From Polaribacter sp. (GTDB lineage Bacteria > Bacteroidota > Bacteroidia > Flavobacteriales > Flavobacteriaceae): 41,294 nt of DNA. Of this stretch, positions 18,415-26,457 are shown piece after piece. The stretch lies in assembly GCA_020631275.1 (NCBI GenBank), contig JAHDHO010000005.1, positions 1 through 41,294 on the forward strand, read 5' to 3'. Numbering within the stretch: position 1 is the first letter of the stretch; every line of letters begins with the position of its first letter. The notes beneath the pieces were generated by a model. That model was given only the letters and a program-made list of their open reading frames with translations. It was not told where the DNA came from and made no database searches. The position numbers and the translations under genes are program-made.

Positions 18415-18792
18415 TTATTCTTGAAAGCCAATATACACATTTTCTGCCTCAATTTTTACAGGATACGTGGCAATAGCCTCTAAGTCTCCGTTCAAATTTT
18501 CTCCATTTTCTAAAGAAAACGTTTTTTTATGCAGTGGGCAAGCTACTTTTGGCAAGCCTTTATCGTCACCAATCATACCTCTACTTAATACCATTTCCAT
18601 TTTATGTGGACAAACATTTTGGCAAGCATACCATTTATTTATTCGAGCAAAATTAAAAACTGCAATTTGTTTATCTTTATACTTAACGCATGCCCCACCA
18701 TCTGTTGGAAAATCTTTTACAGAGGCTGCTTTAAACCAAATTTTAACATCTTTATCTAATACTGATTTATAATTGTCTAATATTTCTTGCAT
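18415..18792 (-). CDS. nirD: Nitrite reductase small subunit (Rieske-type)
   Basis: The 125-residue protein has the Rieske ligands Cys61, His63, Cys85 and His88 (CPH and CPLH), in the usual NirD arrangement and length. Many NirD proteins lack these residues; this one keeps all four, so it probably binds a 2Fe-2S cluster. It partners NirB in NADH-dependent reduction of nitrite to ammonium in the cytoplasm. An intergenic repeat begins 16 bp upstream of its ATG, between nirB and nirD. Confidence 0.92.
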   Translation of the reverse strand: MQEILDNYKSVLDKDVKIWFKAASVKDFPTDGGACVKYKDKQIAVFNFARINKWYACQNVCPHKMEMVLSRGMIGDDKGLPKVACPLHKKTFSLENGENLNGDLEAIATYPVKIEAENVYIGFQE

Positions 18793-18808
18793 AATTGTTA
18801 TTTATTTT

Positions 18809-18931
18809 GGCGTTACCTAAAGGTCGGGCTTTACAACATATCTTTTTTGTTTGTTATCGATACTTTTTGTTCATTTCTTCACAAAAAAATCGAACTGACA
18901 CAAAAAAGGATGTCGTTTCAATTCCTAACAC
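18809..18931 (-). repeat. Flavobacterial intergenic repeat, copy 2
   Basis: It has the same ends as the copy at 4979-5055 (GGCGTTACCTAAAGGTCGGG and GGATGTCGTTTCAATTCCT, plus-strand reading), with a longer variable middle. The middle starts ATCTTTTTTGT and ends ACAAAAAAGGAT, which pair to form a stem. It lies within the nirB-nirD gap and is in the same orientation relative to the genes as copy 1. Confidence 0.8.
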
Positions 18932-19011
18932 AACTATTTACAAACCTTTAGCCAACTAATGCTTTGTTTCTTTTAATATACTTACAATGTTTTTGTAACA
19001 TTTTGCAAATT

Positions 19012-21525
19012 TTAAACCCAAGGTTGTGGCATTTTTTGATCTCTTAAAGATACAAATGCTATGTTATCATCCTCTTCATCACTATTTACAAAGTGGTTAA
19101 AACGTTTCATTACTTCTGGGTCGTTTACAGCTTGTGTCCATTCGCACTCAAACTTATTTACTAAGGTTTGCATTTCTGTTTCTAAATCTTGTGCAATACC
19201 CAATTTATCGTCTATAATTACTTCTTTTAAATAGTCTAAACCGCCTTCTAAACGTTCTTGCCACGCAGCAGTTCTTTGCAAAGGTTTTGCAGTACGCATG
19301 TAAAACATTAAATATCTATCTAAATATTTTACCACGGTTTCATTGTCTATTTGTTCTGCAAATAATTCTGCATGACGTGGGTTTGCACCACCATTTCCTC
19401 CTAAATACAAATTCCAACCACCTTCTACAGCAATTAACCCAAAATCTTTACCTCTTGCCTCTGCACACTCTCTAATACAACCAGAAACACCTCCTTTAAT
19501 TTTATGAGGCGCTCTAATTCCTCTATATCTGTTTTCTAATTCTATACCAAAACTTACACTTTCTGCCATACCATATCTACACCAAGTAGAACCTACACAG
19601 GTTTTTACAGTTCTTAAAGATTTTCCATAAGCATGTCCACTCTCAAAACCATGTGCTATTAATTCTTTCCAAATTAATGGCAACTGATTTAAGGTTGCTC
19701 CAAATAAATCTATTCTTACACCACCAGTTACTTTGGTATATAAATCATACTTTTTGGCAATTTGCCCTAAAGCAATTAATTTATCTGGTGTAATTTCTCC
19801 TCCAGGAACCCTAGGCACAACAGAATAGGTTCCGTTTCTTTGAATATTTGCCAAAAAACGATCGTTAGAATCTTGTATGGCATATTCTTTATTGGCAGTA
19901 TCTGCGTGAATTGTTGCCATTAAAGAGGCTATTAAGGGTTTACACAATTCACAACCATGACCTCCATTACCATGATTGTCTAAAACTTCATTAAAAGTAG
20001 TATAGCCTTTTACTTCTATAATTTTATATAAATCTTGTCTGTTAAAATCAAAATGGTCACAAACTGTATCTTTTACTGTAATTCCTAAAGATTTAAGAGT
20101 GGCTGTGGTTAAATCTGCCACCATAGGTTTACAACCTCCACAACCTGTACCTGCTTTTGTACAAGAAACTACGTCTGCTAAATCCATAGCTTCTCCATTT
20201 TCTATAACCCCACAAATTTGACCTTTAGTTACACTTTCGCAAGAACAAACTTGAGCGTCGCTTGGTAAATCCATAACATCTCCTAACGTAGCAGCACCAT
20301 CTATAGCTGGTAAAATTAATTGTGCTGGATTTTCTGGAATTTTCATTCCGTTTAAGAAAATTTGATGCAACATGCTATAATCTGAAGCATCACCAACCAT
20401 TATTCCTCCTAATAAAGAAGTACCTTCTTTATTTACAATAATACTTTTATAAACACCTTCAAATGCATTTTCGTACACAATTTCTAATCCATCATTTTCA
20501 TTTAAAGCATCTCCAAAACTAGCTACGTCTATGCCACTTAGTTTTAATTTTGTAGACATGTCTATTGCAGTTGGCATTGTTGCTTCTTTATCTCCTAAAA
20601 TTTGCGACACAGCAATTTCTGCCATATCGTAACCAGGAGCTACCAAACCATAAATCATGCTGTTTAATAAGGCACACTCTCCAATTGCAAAAATGGCATC
20701 ATCTGAAGTTCTCATATCATTAGACACTAGAATACCCCCTCTTTTACCTACTTCTAAATTACAGGTTTTAGCCAACTCGTCTCTTGGTCTAATTCCTGCT
20801 GAAACTAATAACATATCAAAAGGCACAGTTTCCTCTTCAGAAAATTGCATTCCTGTTATAAAATTGTCTCCTGTTAATTGTTGTGTAGCTTTGTTTAGTA
20901 AGATTTCTATACCTAAAGCCTCTAATTTTATTTGTAAAGATTTACTAGCATCATTATTTAACTGTCTAGGCATTAATCTTGGTGCAAATTCTACTACAGC
21001 AGTTTCTAAACCCATATCTATTAGTGCTTTTGCTGCTTCTAAACCAAGTAAACCTCCGCCTAAAATGGCTGCTTTTTTTTGGATACCTTCAGACTTTATT
21101 TTTGCAACATAGTTCATAGTTGCATCTAAATCTTCTATAGTTCTGTATACAAAAACACCTTCTTTTTCTATACCTTTTATTGGTGGCACAAATGCAGAAG
21201 ATCCTGTTGCCAACACTAAATAATCGTAAGAATATTTGGCATCTTTAGCCGTAGTGACAGTTTTAGAATTTCTACTAACATCTGTTACTCTTACATTTGT
21301 TATTAATTCTATATTATTTTCTTCATACCAAGAACGAGGAGCCATTTCTAAAGCTTTGGCATCTTTATTTTCGAAATATTCACTTAAATGAACCCTATCG
21401 TATGCGGGTCTTGGCTCTTCACCAAAAACAATAATTTTAAATTCTTTGTTTTGAGATTGGTTTACAAATTTTTCACAAAACTTATAACCAACCATACCAT
21501 TTCCTACAACAATTATTGTTTTCAT
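19012..21525 (-). CDS. nirB: NADH-dependent assimilatory nitrite reductase large subunit
   Basis: From the ATG at 21525 the protein has 837 residues, the usual NirB length. Domains in order: an FAD/NAD(P)H reductase (IIVVGNGMVGYKF; AAILGGGLLGLEAAKAL), a BFD-type 2Fe-2S domain (CSCESV...CGGC), a second related Cys-containing stretch (CELC), a ferredoxin-like half domain, and the siroheme/4Fe-4S domain with TCVGSTWCRYG and GCIRECAEA (C-x5-C and C-x3-C). It reduces nitrite to ammonium with NADH. An in-frame ATG 21 bp earlier (21546) is less likely, because it would lie inside the -7 box and almost touch the operator. With the later start, the operator spacing matches narK and nrtA. Confidence 0.95.
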   Translation of the reverse strand: MKTIIVVGNGMVGYKFCEKFVNQSQNKEFKIIVFGEEPRPAYDRVHLSEYFENKDAKALEMAPRSWYEENNIELITNVRVTDVSRNSKTVTTAKDAKYSYDYLVLATGSSAFVPPIKGIEKEGVFVYRTIEDLDATMNYVAKIKSEGIQKKAAILGGGLLGLEAAKALIDMGLETAVVEFAPRLMPRQLNNDASKSLQIKLEALGIEILLNKATQQLTGDNFITGMQFSEEETVPFDMLLVSAGIRPRDELAKTCNLEVGKRGGILVSNDMRTSDDAIFAIGECALLNSMIYGLVAPGYDMAEIAVSQILGDKEATMPTAIDMSTKLKLSGIDVASFGDALNENDGLEIVYENAFEGVYKSIIVNKEGTSLLGGIMVGDASDYSMLHQIFLNGMKIPENPAQLILPAIDGAATLGDVMDLPSDAQVCSCESVTKGQICGVIENGEAMDLADVVSCTKAGTGCGGCKPMVADLTTATLKSLGITVKDTVCDHFDFNRQDLYKIIEVKGYTTFNEVLDNHGNGGHGCELCKPLIASLMATIHADTANKEYAIQDSNDRFLANIQRNGTYSVVPRVPGGEITPDKLIALGQIAKKYDLYTKVTGGVRIDLFGATLNQLPLIWKELIAHGFESGHAYGKSLRTVKTCVGSTWCRYGMAESVSFGIELENRYRGIRAPHKIKGGVSGCIRECAEARGKDFGLIAVEGGWNLYLGGNGGANPRHAELFAEQIDNETVVKYLDRYLMFYMRTAKPLQRTAAWQERLEGGLDYLKEVIIDDKLGIAQDLETEMQTLVNKFECEWTQAVNDPEVMKRFNHFVNSDEEDDNIAFVSLRDQKMPQPWV

Positions 21526-21543
21526 AATTACGTATTTTAAAAA

Positions 21544-21565
21544 CAAAACTAAGTATTTATACTTA
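21544..21565 (-). promoter_or_regulatory. nirB promoter: palindromic operator overlapping a -7 box
   Basis: The operator TAAGTATTTATACTTA (21550-21565) is centred about 33 bp upstream of the nirB ATG at 21525. On the minus strand TAGTTTTG (21551-21544), a full -7 consensus match, shares two bases with it. The same combined arrangement, with the same flanks, precedes narK. Confidence 0.75.
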
Positions 21566-21722
21566 ATTTATGAATGTGGAATATTAATTATTTCACATAA
21601 GTGATTAATTTTTACGATTATAGAGAAAAAAAGAAGTATAAATGAATATTTAACAAAATTGCATTACAATAAATATGAAAGCCATATTACCATAATAAAA
21701 AATGATACTTTTAATAAAGTTA

Positions 21723-22865
21723 CTATGCATATTTTAACTTTCTAATAACACGCAATGTTTCTTTGTATTTTATATAAGTAGATTTGTTTTCTAGATTTTT
21801 AATATAATTTTTGGCTTTTTTCAAAATTTCTTCAGCATCTAGAAAACCGTGTAAATAGCAAATAAGATAATTGGTGGGTAATCTTAAAACGTCTTCATGT
21901 TCTGTAACAGATAAAGGTTTGTTTTCTGATATCTTTCTTATTATTAAATTACAATTATTGTAAATATGAATCATAACTTCTTCATTAAAAACAGGAGGCT
22001 TAAACAAAAAATCATTTACAATATCGTGCTTGCCATTTTCTTTAAAATGAATTATTGTTTTTTCTAACGGATAGTATTTTTCTTGCTTTTCTAATCCTAA
22101 AAAAATAAATTCTGTTATGATAAATGAATTGCTATTATATGTAATTTTAACATCATCTAGAGCAGAAAAGAACAACTGAACTTGCTCATTAATTAACTCT
22201 ATATCTACTCTAGAATAATAAGTTTCGTTATTAATTACTTTTTTTTCTCCTGCCCAACAAAGCACAAACTGTTCATTAAAAACCTTGTACTGTGGGTTAT
22301 ATTTAGGTTTATGATTGTTTATAAAATCGAAAACTCCATTTAAAGTTAACTCAATATTATTACTGGCATTTTTTTCTATGGCTGTAACAATATCTTTATT
22401 TCTATTTCTTAATTCGAAATTTTCACCCAAATAAGGCATCGAAATACTGCCACTTCGGTAAAAAATAGTTCCTTTTTGGTATTTCCATATTTTTTTTGAA
22501 AAAGAAGCTATTAAATTGTTTGGGTAAATTGTTACTAAACCAATTACTTTATATCTAGGTAGACTCGGAAAACTTACATTTTCATAAGCAATCTTTGGCG
22601 GATTAGTTACATAAGCATTAACAAGATTTTGTATTTTACTATCATCAAAAAAATCTACACCTAAAATCTTATTCTCTTCATCTTCTACACCAATAACAAT
22701 ATAAGAATTGTTTAAAGGATTCGAATTTGAAAGAGCGCAAATATGTTTTAAAAACTTTGCTTTTCCGTCTTTTCTATTTAAAGATAAACTTTGCTTTTTA
22801 TCATAAAAACTATTCTCATCATTATGAGAAAGTAAGTTTTTAATTAAAAGGCGTTTGTTTATCAT
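21723..22865 (-). CDS. AlbA_2 (Schlafen-type) domain protein
   Basis: The 380-residue protein has an N-terminal AlbA_2/divergent AAA-4 type domain (about residues 15-125). Visible landmarks are the DKKQSL start region, FLKHICALSNSNP, YIVIGVEDEENKILGVDF and PKIAYENVSF. This domain occurs in bacterial regulators and in Schlafen-related proteins and is proposed to bind nucleic acid. The C-terminal 200 residues are not recognised. It is the last gene of a three-gene operon, starting 1 bp after the aldo/keto reductase stop. Base composition is like its neighbours. The function is unknown. Confidence 0.72.
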   Translation of the reverse strand: MINKRLLIKNLLSHNDENSFYDKKQSLSLNRKDGKAKFLKHICALSNSNPLNNSYIVIGVEDEENKILGVDFFDDSKIQNLVNAYVTNPPKIAYENVSFPSLPRYKVIGLVTIYPNNLIASFSKKIWKYQKGTIFYRSGSISMPYLGENFELRNRNKDIVTAIEKNASNNIELTLNGVFDFINNHKPKYNPQYKVFNEQFVLCWAGEKKVINNETYYSRVDIELINEQVQLFFSALDDVKITYNSNSFIITEFIFLGLEKQEKYYPLEKTIIHFKENGKHDIVNDFLFKPPVFNEEVMIHIYNNCNLIIRKISENKPLSVTEHEDVLRLPTNYLICYLHGFLDAEEILKKAKNYIKNLENKSTYIKYKETLRVIRKLKYA

Positions 22866-22866
22866 T

Positions 22867-23730
22867 TTATGGCATTTCTTCTCCTCTACTAGCTTCTAAT
22901 AATAAAAACCAATCTTGCAATTCTAATTCGATACTTAACGCTTTATTTGCTTTTATAATTCGGTCTTTATTTGTTGTACCAATTACTGGCGAAATATTTG
23001 CAGGATGCTTTAAAATCCAAGCTAATAATAGAACATCTTCTGTTACATTGTATTTTTCTGCTAACGGACTTAAAACTTTTTTAATGCGAGTTGTTTGTTC
23101 TGTTTCTTCTTTAAAAACACCTCCTAAAGGACTCCAACACATTGGTTGAATGTCTTTTTCTAGCATTTGATCTAAACTACCATTATGCATTGCTGCGTGT
23201 TGCATTAAAGAAAACTCCACTTGATTTACAGAAACAGGAATTTTATCAGAAATTAAATTAACCTGAGAAGTCGTAAAATTAGAGACGCCAAAATTGATAA
23301 TTTTTCCACTTTCTTTTAATATATTAATTGCTTCTGCAATTTCATTGGGATGCATTAACGGACTTGGTCTATGCAATAAAAAAGTATCTAAATAATCTGT
23401 TTGTAAATTTTTTAAAGATTGTTCTACACTCCAAACAATATATTCTTTACTATAATTATAATGTTTTAATTTATTATCTCTAGATTCTGCTACTAACTGA
23501 ATACCACATTTAGAAATTAACTTTATATCATTTCTTAGAATTCCGCTTTCTTTAAAACCTTTACCAAACGCAGCTTCTGTAGTAAAATGGCCATAAATAT
23601 CTGCATGATCAAATGTAGAATTTCCATTTTCTACACAAAATTGAATCATTTCTGATTGTTCTTTAGTAGAAAAATTTTTGCCCCAAGTTCCCCAAGACAT
23701 ACATCCTATTATAATTTCTGATTTTGACAT
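22867..23730 (-). CDS. Aldo/keto reductase
   Basis: The 287-residue TIM-barrel oxidoreductase has the catalytic tetrad visible as Asp41, Tyr46 (FDHADIYG), Lys74 (KLISKCGI) and His120 (DTFLLHRP). NADPH-binding features near the C-terminus include PVIGTTNKDRIIKA. It resembles the YdhF group of short bacterial aldo/keto reductases. It lies 3 bp after the SDR gene and 1 bp before the AlbA_2 gene. The substrate is unknown. Confidence 0.9.
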   Translation of the reverse strand: MSKSEIIIGCMSWGTWGKNFSTKEQSEMIQFCVENGNSTFDHADIYGHFTTEAAFGKGFKESGILRNDIKLISKCGIQLVAESRDNKLKHYNYSKEYIVWSVEQSLKNLQTDYLDTFLLHRPSPLMHPNEIAEAINILKESGKIINFGVSNFTTSQVNLISDKIPVSVNQVEFSLMQHAAMHNGSLDQMLEKDIQPMCWSPLGGVFKEETEQTTRIKKVLSPLAEKYNVTEDVLLLAWILKHPANISPVIGTTNKDRIIKANKALSIELELQDWFLLLEASRGEEMP

Positions 23731-23733
23731 CTT

Positions 23734-24486
23734 TTATTCTTTATTTAAAATTGTAGCACTTGCTTGTGCTGTAGGGTAAACAACTAAATCTTCTATATTT
23801 ACATGATATGGTCTTGTAACTACAAAATGAATAATATCTGCAATATCTTCTGCTTGTAAAGCTTTATAACCGCTATAAACAGCTGCTGCTTTTTTAGAAT
23901 CTCCTTTAAAACGAACTTCTGAAAATTCTGTTTCTACTGCACCCGGATGAATTGCAGAAACACGAATGTTATGCTTATTTAAATCTATTCTCATAGATTT
24001 ATTTAAAGCATTTACAGCGTGTTTAGAGGCACAGTAAACGTTTCCGTTAGGATACACTTCTTTGCCAGCAATCGAGCCAATATTTACTATAAAACCATTG
24101 TTTCGCTCTATCATTTGCGGAAATATGGCTTTAGAAACATACAATAATCCTTTTACATTAATGTCTAACATTGCATCCCAATCGTCTAAACTCCCCTCTT
24201 GTATTGTAGACAAACCATGTGCATTGCCTGCATTATTAATTAAAATATCTATTTGCTTAAAATTTTCTGGAAGAGATGAAACTGCTTTTTCTACAGCTGT
24301 TCTATTAGAAACATCAAATTGTAAAATAGTTACATCTGTAAAAGCGCTTAATTCTTTTTGCAGATATTCTAACCTATCTAACCTTCTACCACAAAGAATT
24401 AATCTAATTTTATTTTTTGCAAATGTTTTTGCAGTTGCTTCTCCAATACCAGAGGTTGCGCCGGTAATAAATGCAGTTAATTTCAT
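23734..24486 (-). CDS. Short-chain dehydrogenase/reductase (YdfG-like)
   Basis: The 250-residue SDR has the cofactor motif TGATSGIG (residues 8-15), NNAG, a catalytic Ser in IVNIGSIAG and the YCASK active-site motif. It resembles the YdfG group (3-hydroxy acid / serine dehydrogenases, NADP-dependent), with an Arg-rich GRRLDRL segment that would favour NADP. It is the first gene of the three-gene operon, followed by the aldo/keto reductase. The substrate is not known. Confidence 0.9.
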   Translation of the reverse strand: MKLTAFITGATSGIGEATAKTFAKNKIRLILCGRRLDRLEYLQKELSAFTDVTILQFDVSNRTAVEKAVSSLPENFKQIDILINNAGNAHGLSTIQEGSLDDWDAMLDINVKGLLYVSKAIFPQMIERNNGFIVNIGSIAGKEVYPNGNVYCASKHAVNALNKSMRIDLNKHNIRVSAIHPGAVETEFSEVRFKGDSKKAAAVYSGYKALQAEDIADIIHFVVTRPYHVNIEDLVVYPTAQASATILNKE

Positions 24487-24582
24487 GTTATTTATTTTAA
24501 GCTAAAACTTTGTATAAAATTATGAAATCTTTTTGGCATAAATTTAAACGACTTAGATACTTTTTAGCAATTATTAACAAAG

Positions 24583-24609
24583 AAAAAACCGTCCTCCTCA
24601 GGACGGTTT
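24583..24609 (-). terminator. Rho-independent terminator after the 310-residue lipoprotein gene
   Basis: The 10-bp GC-containing stem AAACCGTCCT / AGGACGGTTT has a 4-base loop (24586-24609). On the minus strand it ends in a run of six T. It lies 54 bp past the lipoprotein stop codon. Confidence 0.85.
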
Positions 24610-24618
24610 CTCTTTCAA

Positions 24619-24640
24619 TTGGTTATTAAGCAATAACCAA
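24619..24640 (-). other. Small hairpin upstream of the terminator
   Basis: TTGGTTATT and AATAACCAA form a 9-bp stem with an AAGC loop in the 3' untranslated stretch of the lipoprotein transcript. It has no T-run. A role in mRNA 3' stability is possible but unsupported. Confidence 0.4.
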
Positions 24641-24662
24641 CCAAAAATCAACTAACCAAACT

Positions 24663-25595
24663 TTATTTTAAATTTCTTCTAATTTTTGTTTTTCTTACTA
24701 TTTTAGTACGTTTTCTATTCGAATTCCTTACAATAGATTTTGCACTTTTTTCTGATGCGTCTGTTTTTAAGTATTGTACAAAACCTCTACCATTAAAAAC
24801 ATATGTTGTTTTAGAGTCTAAATTATAAAGACTAATCTTACCATCATTTATAACGCTTAACTCAAACTCTTCTATATCTCCGCCATCATAATTAAGTGTT
24901 AATATTTTAAGATCCTCGAAACCGCTTACATCAAACACTTCATAACCTCCAACGTAACTCCAATTTATATTTGCAATTTGTGTGCCAAAATTGTCTTGAG
25001 AACTATAAAAAGTAGTTGTATTTTCTGGTGTAAATTGCAAGTAATTTTCTAGATCAAATGCATTTGGCACTCCACCTGTTGTACTTGTTTTCTCCCAAGC
25101 TTGATATTCTTGTAAAAAATACTCTATGTTTTCGTAGAACAACTTGTCATAATCGAAATTATTTACCTGATAACCAATTAAAAAGTATGTTACGTTTTGT
25201 CTATAATTGTATAATCTTATTTCATTATTAGATGTTACAGTTACTTCAAAATCATTTCTTCCGTCTAAATCGTGTCTTGTTTCTAAAAGACCTGTATACG
25301 TATCATATGTACCAACATCTATACCCAAACCATTTCCTGTAAAGCCAATATCTGCAATATTATTGTTTGCATATAAAACGCCATTTAAAAATGATAATGT
25401 AAATGCTTTAGAAACAAAAGGAATGTCTCCGTTACCTATAGTTCTGTGATAATCTATATACCACAAATCGTAATTTGATACAACTTCTTCTAAAGAGATT
25501 TCATTCTCGATAAAATTGTCTTCGAAAACTGTGGTACATGAGCCTAATAATGCTCCTGATAAAATAAATGTAAAAAGTAGTTTTAAAGATTTCAT
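24663..25595 (-). CDS. Flavobacterial lipoprotein of unknown function
   Basis: The 310-residue protein has a lipoprotein signal ending LLGSC (Cys20). Two similar halves can be seen: SYDLWYIDYHR to RQNVTYFL and FTPENTTTFYS to LDSKTTYVF. In each, beta-rich segments end in a phrase of the type IRLYNYR or ISLYNLDSKTTYVF, suggesting a duplicated domain. The C-terminus is very basic (KIVRKTKIRRNLK). Similar Flavobacteriaceae proteins are often labelled nicotinic acid mononucleotide adenyltransferase in databases. I see no nucleotidyltransferase HxGH motif, so that name should not be carried over. It stands alone with its own terminator. Confidence 0.7.
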   Translation of the reverse strand: MKSLKLLFTFILSGALLGSCTTVFEDNFIENEISLEEVVSNYDLWYIDYHRTIGNGDIPFVSKAFTLSFLNGVLYANNNIADIGFTGNGLGIDVGTYDTYTGLLETRHDLDGRNDFEVTVTSNNEIRLYNYRQNVTYFLIGYQVNNFDYDKLFYENIEYFLQEYQAWEKTSTTGGVPNAFDLENYLQFTPENTTTFYSSQDNFGTQIANINWSYVGGYEVFDVSGFEDLKILTLNYDGGDIEEFELSVINDGKISLYNLDSKTTYVFNGRGFVQYLKTDASEKSAKSIVRNSNRKRTKIVRKTKIRRNLK

Positions 25596-25686
25596 AAGCT
25601 GTAGTTTTAAAGTTACACTTACAAATATTCAAATTACGTGCCAAAAATTATAAAACCAATTAAAATATTGATTATAAATATTTTAA

Positions 25687-26175
25687 CTATTGTTTTTTTG
25701 CTGAAGGAAACGCTCGAGATTGAATTTCTTTTATATTCTTTACTTTGTAAAAAACAGATTTACCATCTTTATTAAAACTGATTATAGCCTCATTTTTTTC
25801 TAATTGAAAAGGAAACTTTTTAACAGAAGGTAATTTATTTTCTAATTCTTTAGTAGGATTTGAATCTAATATAATATCTCTTTTTATATTTAAATCTGAA
25901 GAAAAATGACCAATCAATTGTACTTTATTACCACTTACAACAACTTCTGCTTTGGCTATTTTATTTTGAAAATATATAGAATCAAACTCTATTTCTAAAG
26001 CGTTTTCTAATTGAATTTCTAGCTTTGTGCCAGCAACACCTTTTTGACCGCCAACCCAGTTATTATAAAATGCTTTTTCTACTTTAAAAGCAGGGTTTTT
26101 AATTAAAGAGTTACTTCCGCATTGAGTAAAACCAAATAGTATGGCTAAGATTGTTAAGATTTTCATGACTTTCAT
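25687..26175 (-). CDS. Small hypothetical lipoprotein
   Basis: The protein has a short signal peptide with the lipobox FGFTQC followed by a beta-rich domain of about 140 residues with VEKAFYNNWVGGQKG near its start. I do not recognise the family. The start chosen is the ATG at 26175. An earlier in-frame ATG (26196) would add seven residues before the signal peptide, and a later one (26166) is also possible. It lies about 100 bp downstream of the truncated ssb, on the same strand, and may belong to the ancestral chromosome flank of the insertion. Confidence 0.6.
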   Translation of the reverse strand: MKVMKILTILAILFGFTQCGSNSLIKNPAFKVEKAFYNNWVGGQKGVAGTKLEIQLENALEIEFDSIYFQNKIAKAEVVVSGNKVQLIGHFSSDLNIKRDIILDSNPTKELENKLPSVKKFPFQLEKNEAIISFNKDGKSVFYKVKNIKEIQSRAFPSAKKQ

Positions 26176-26274
26176 TTTTTCAAGTTTACTGTTCATATGT
26201 CAAATGATATGCCAAGATAAAATAAAATCCACTCAATCAAGTAGATTTTATTTTATTCAAATATTAATTTTGAC

Positions 26275-26457
26275 TTAAGAATTGCTTCCTAACATCAATA
26301 ATTCGTTCACTAAAACCTCTGTTACATATCTTTTTTCACCATCTTTAGTTGTATAAGATTTGTTGGTTAATTTACCTTCAACTGCAATTTCTTGCCCTTT
26401 ATTAACGTAGTTTTCTACTACTTGTACTAATCCGCCTTTAATAACAACGTTGTGCCA
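26275..26457 (-). pseudogene. ssb: 3' fragment of a single-stranded DNA-binding protein gene
   Basis: Between the lipoprotein and the recombinase, a frame on the minus strand reads as the C-terminal half of a bacterial SSB OB-fold: WHNVVIKGGLVQVVENY, then KGQEIAVEGKLTNKSY, then YVTEVLVNELLML and a stop. The N-terminal half (strand one to about residue 50) is missing. Upstream of the Trp codon the sequence becomes that of the recombinase gene in another frame. This is a truncated gene cut at the recombinase junction. The final stretch overlaps the recombinase 3' end. Confidence 0.85.

Noticed and set aside
18982-18998. TTACAA...TTGTAA hairpin between nirB and the intergenic repeat
   Set aside because: A 6-bp AT-rich stem is expected by chance in this composition and has no T-run or conserved context.
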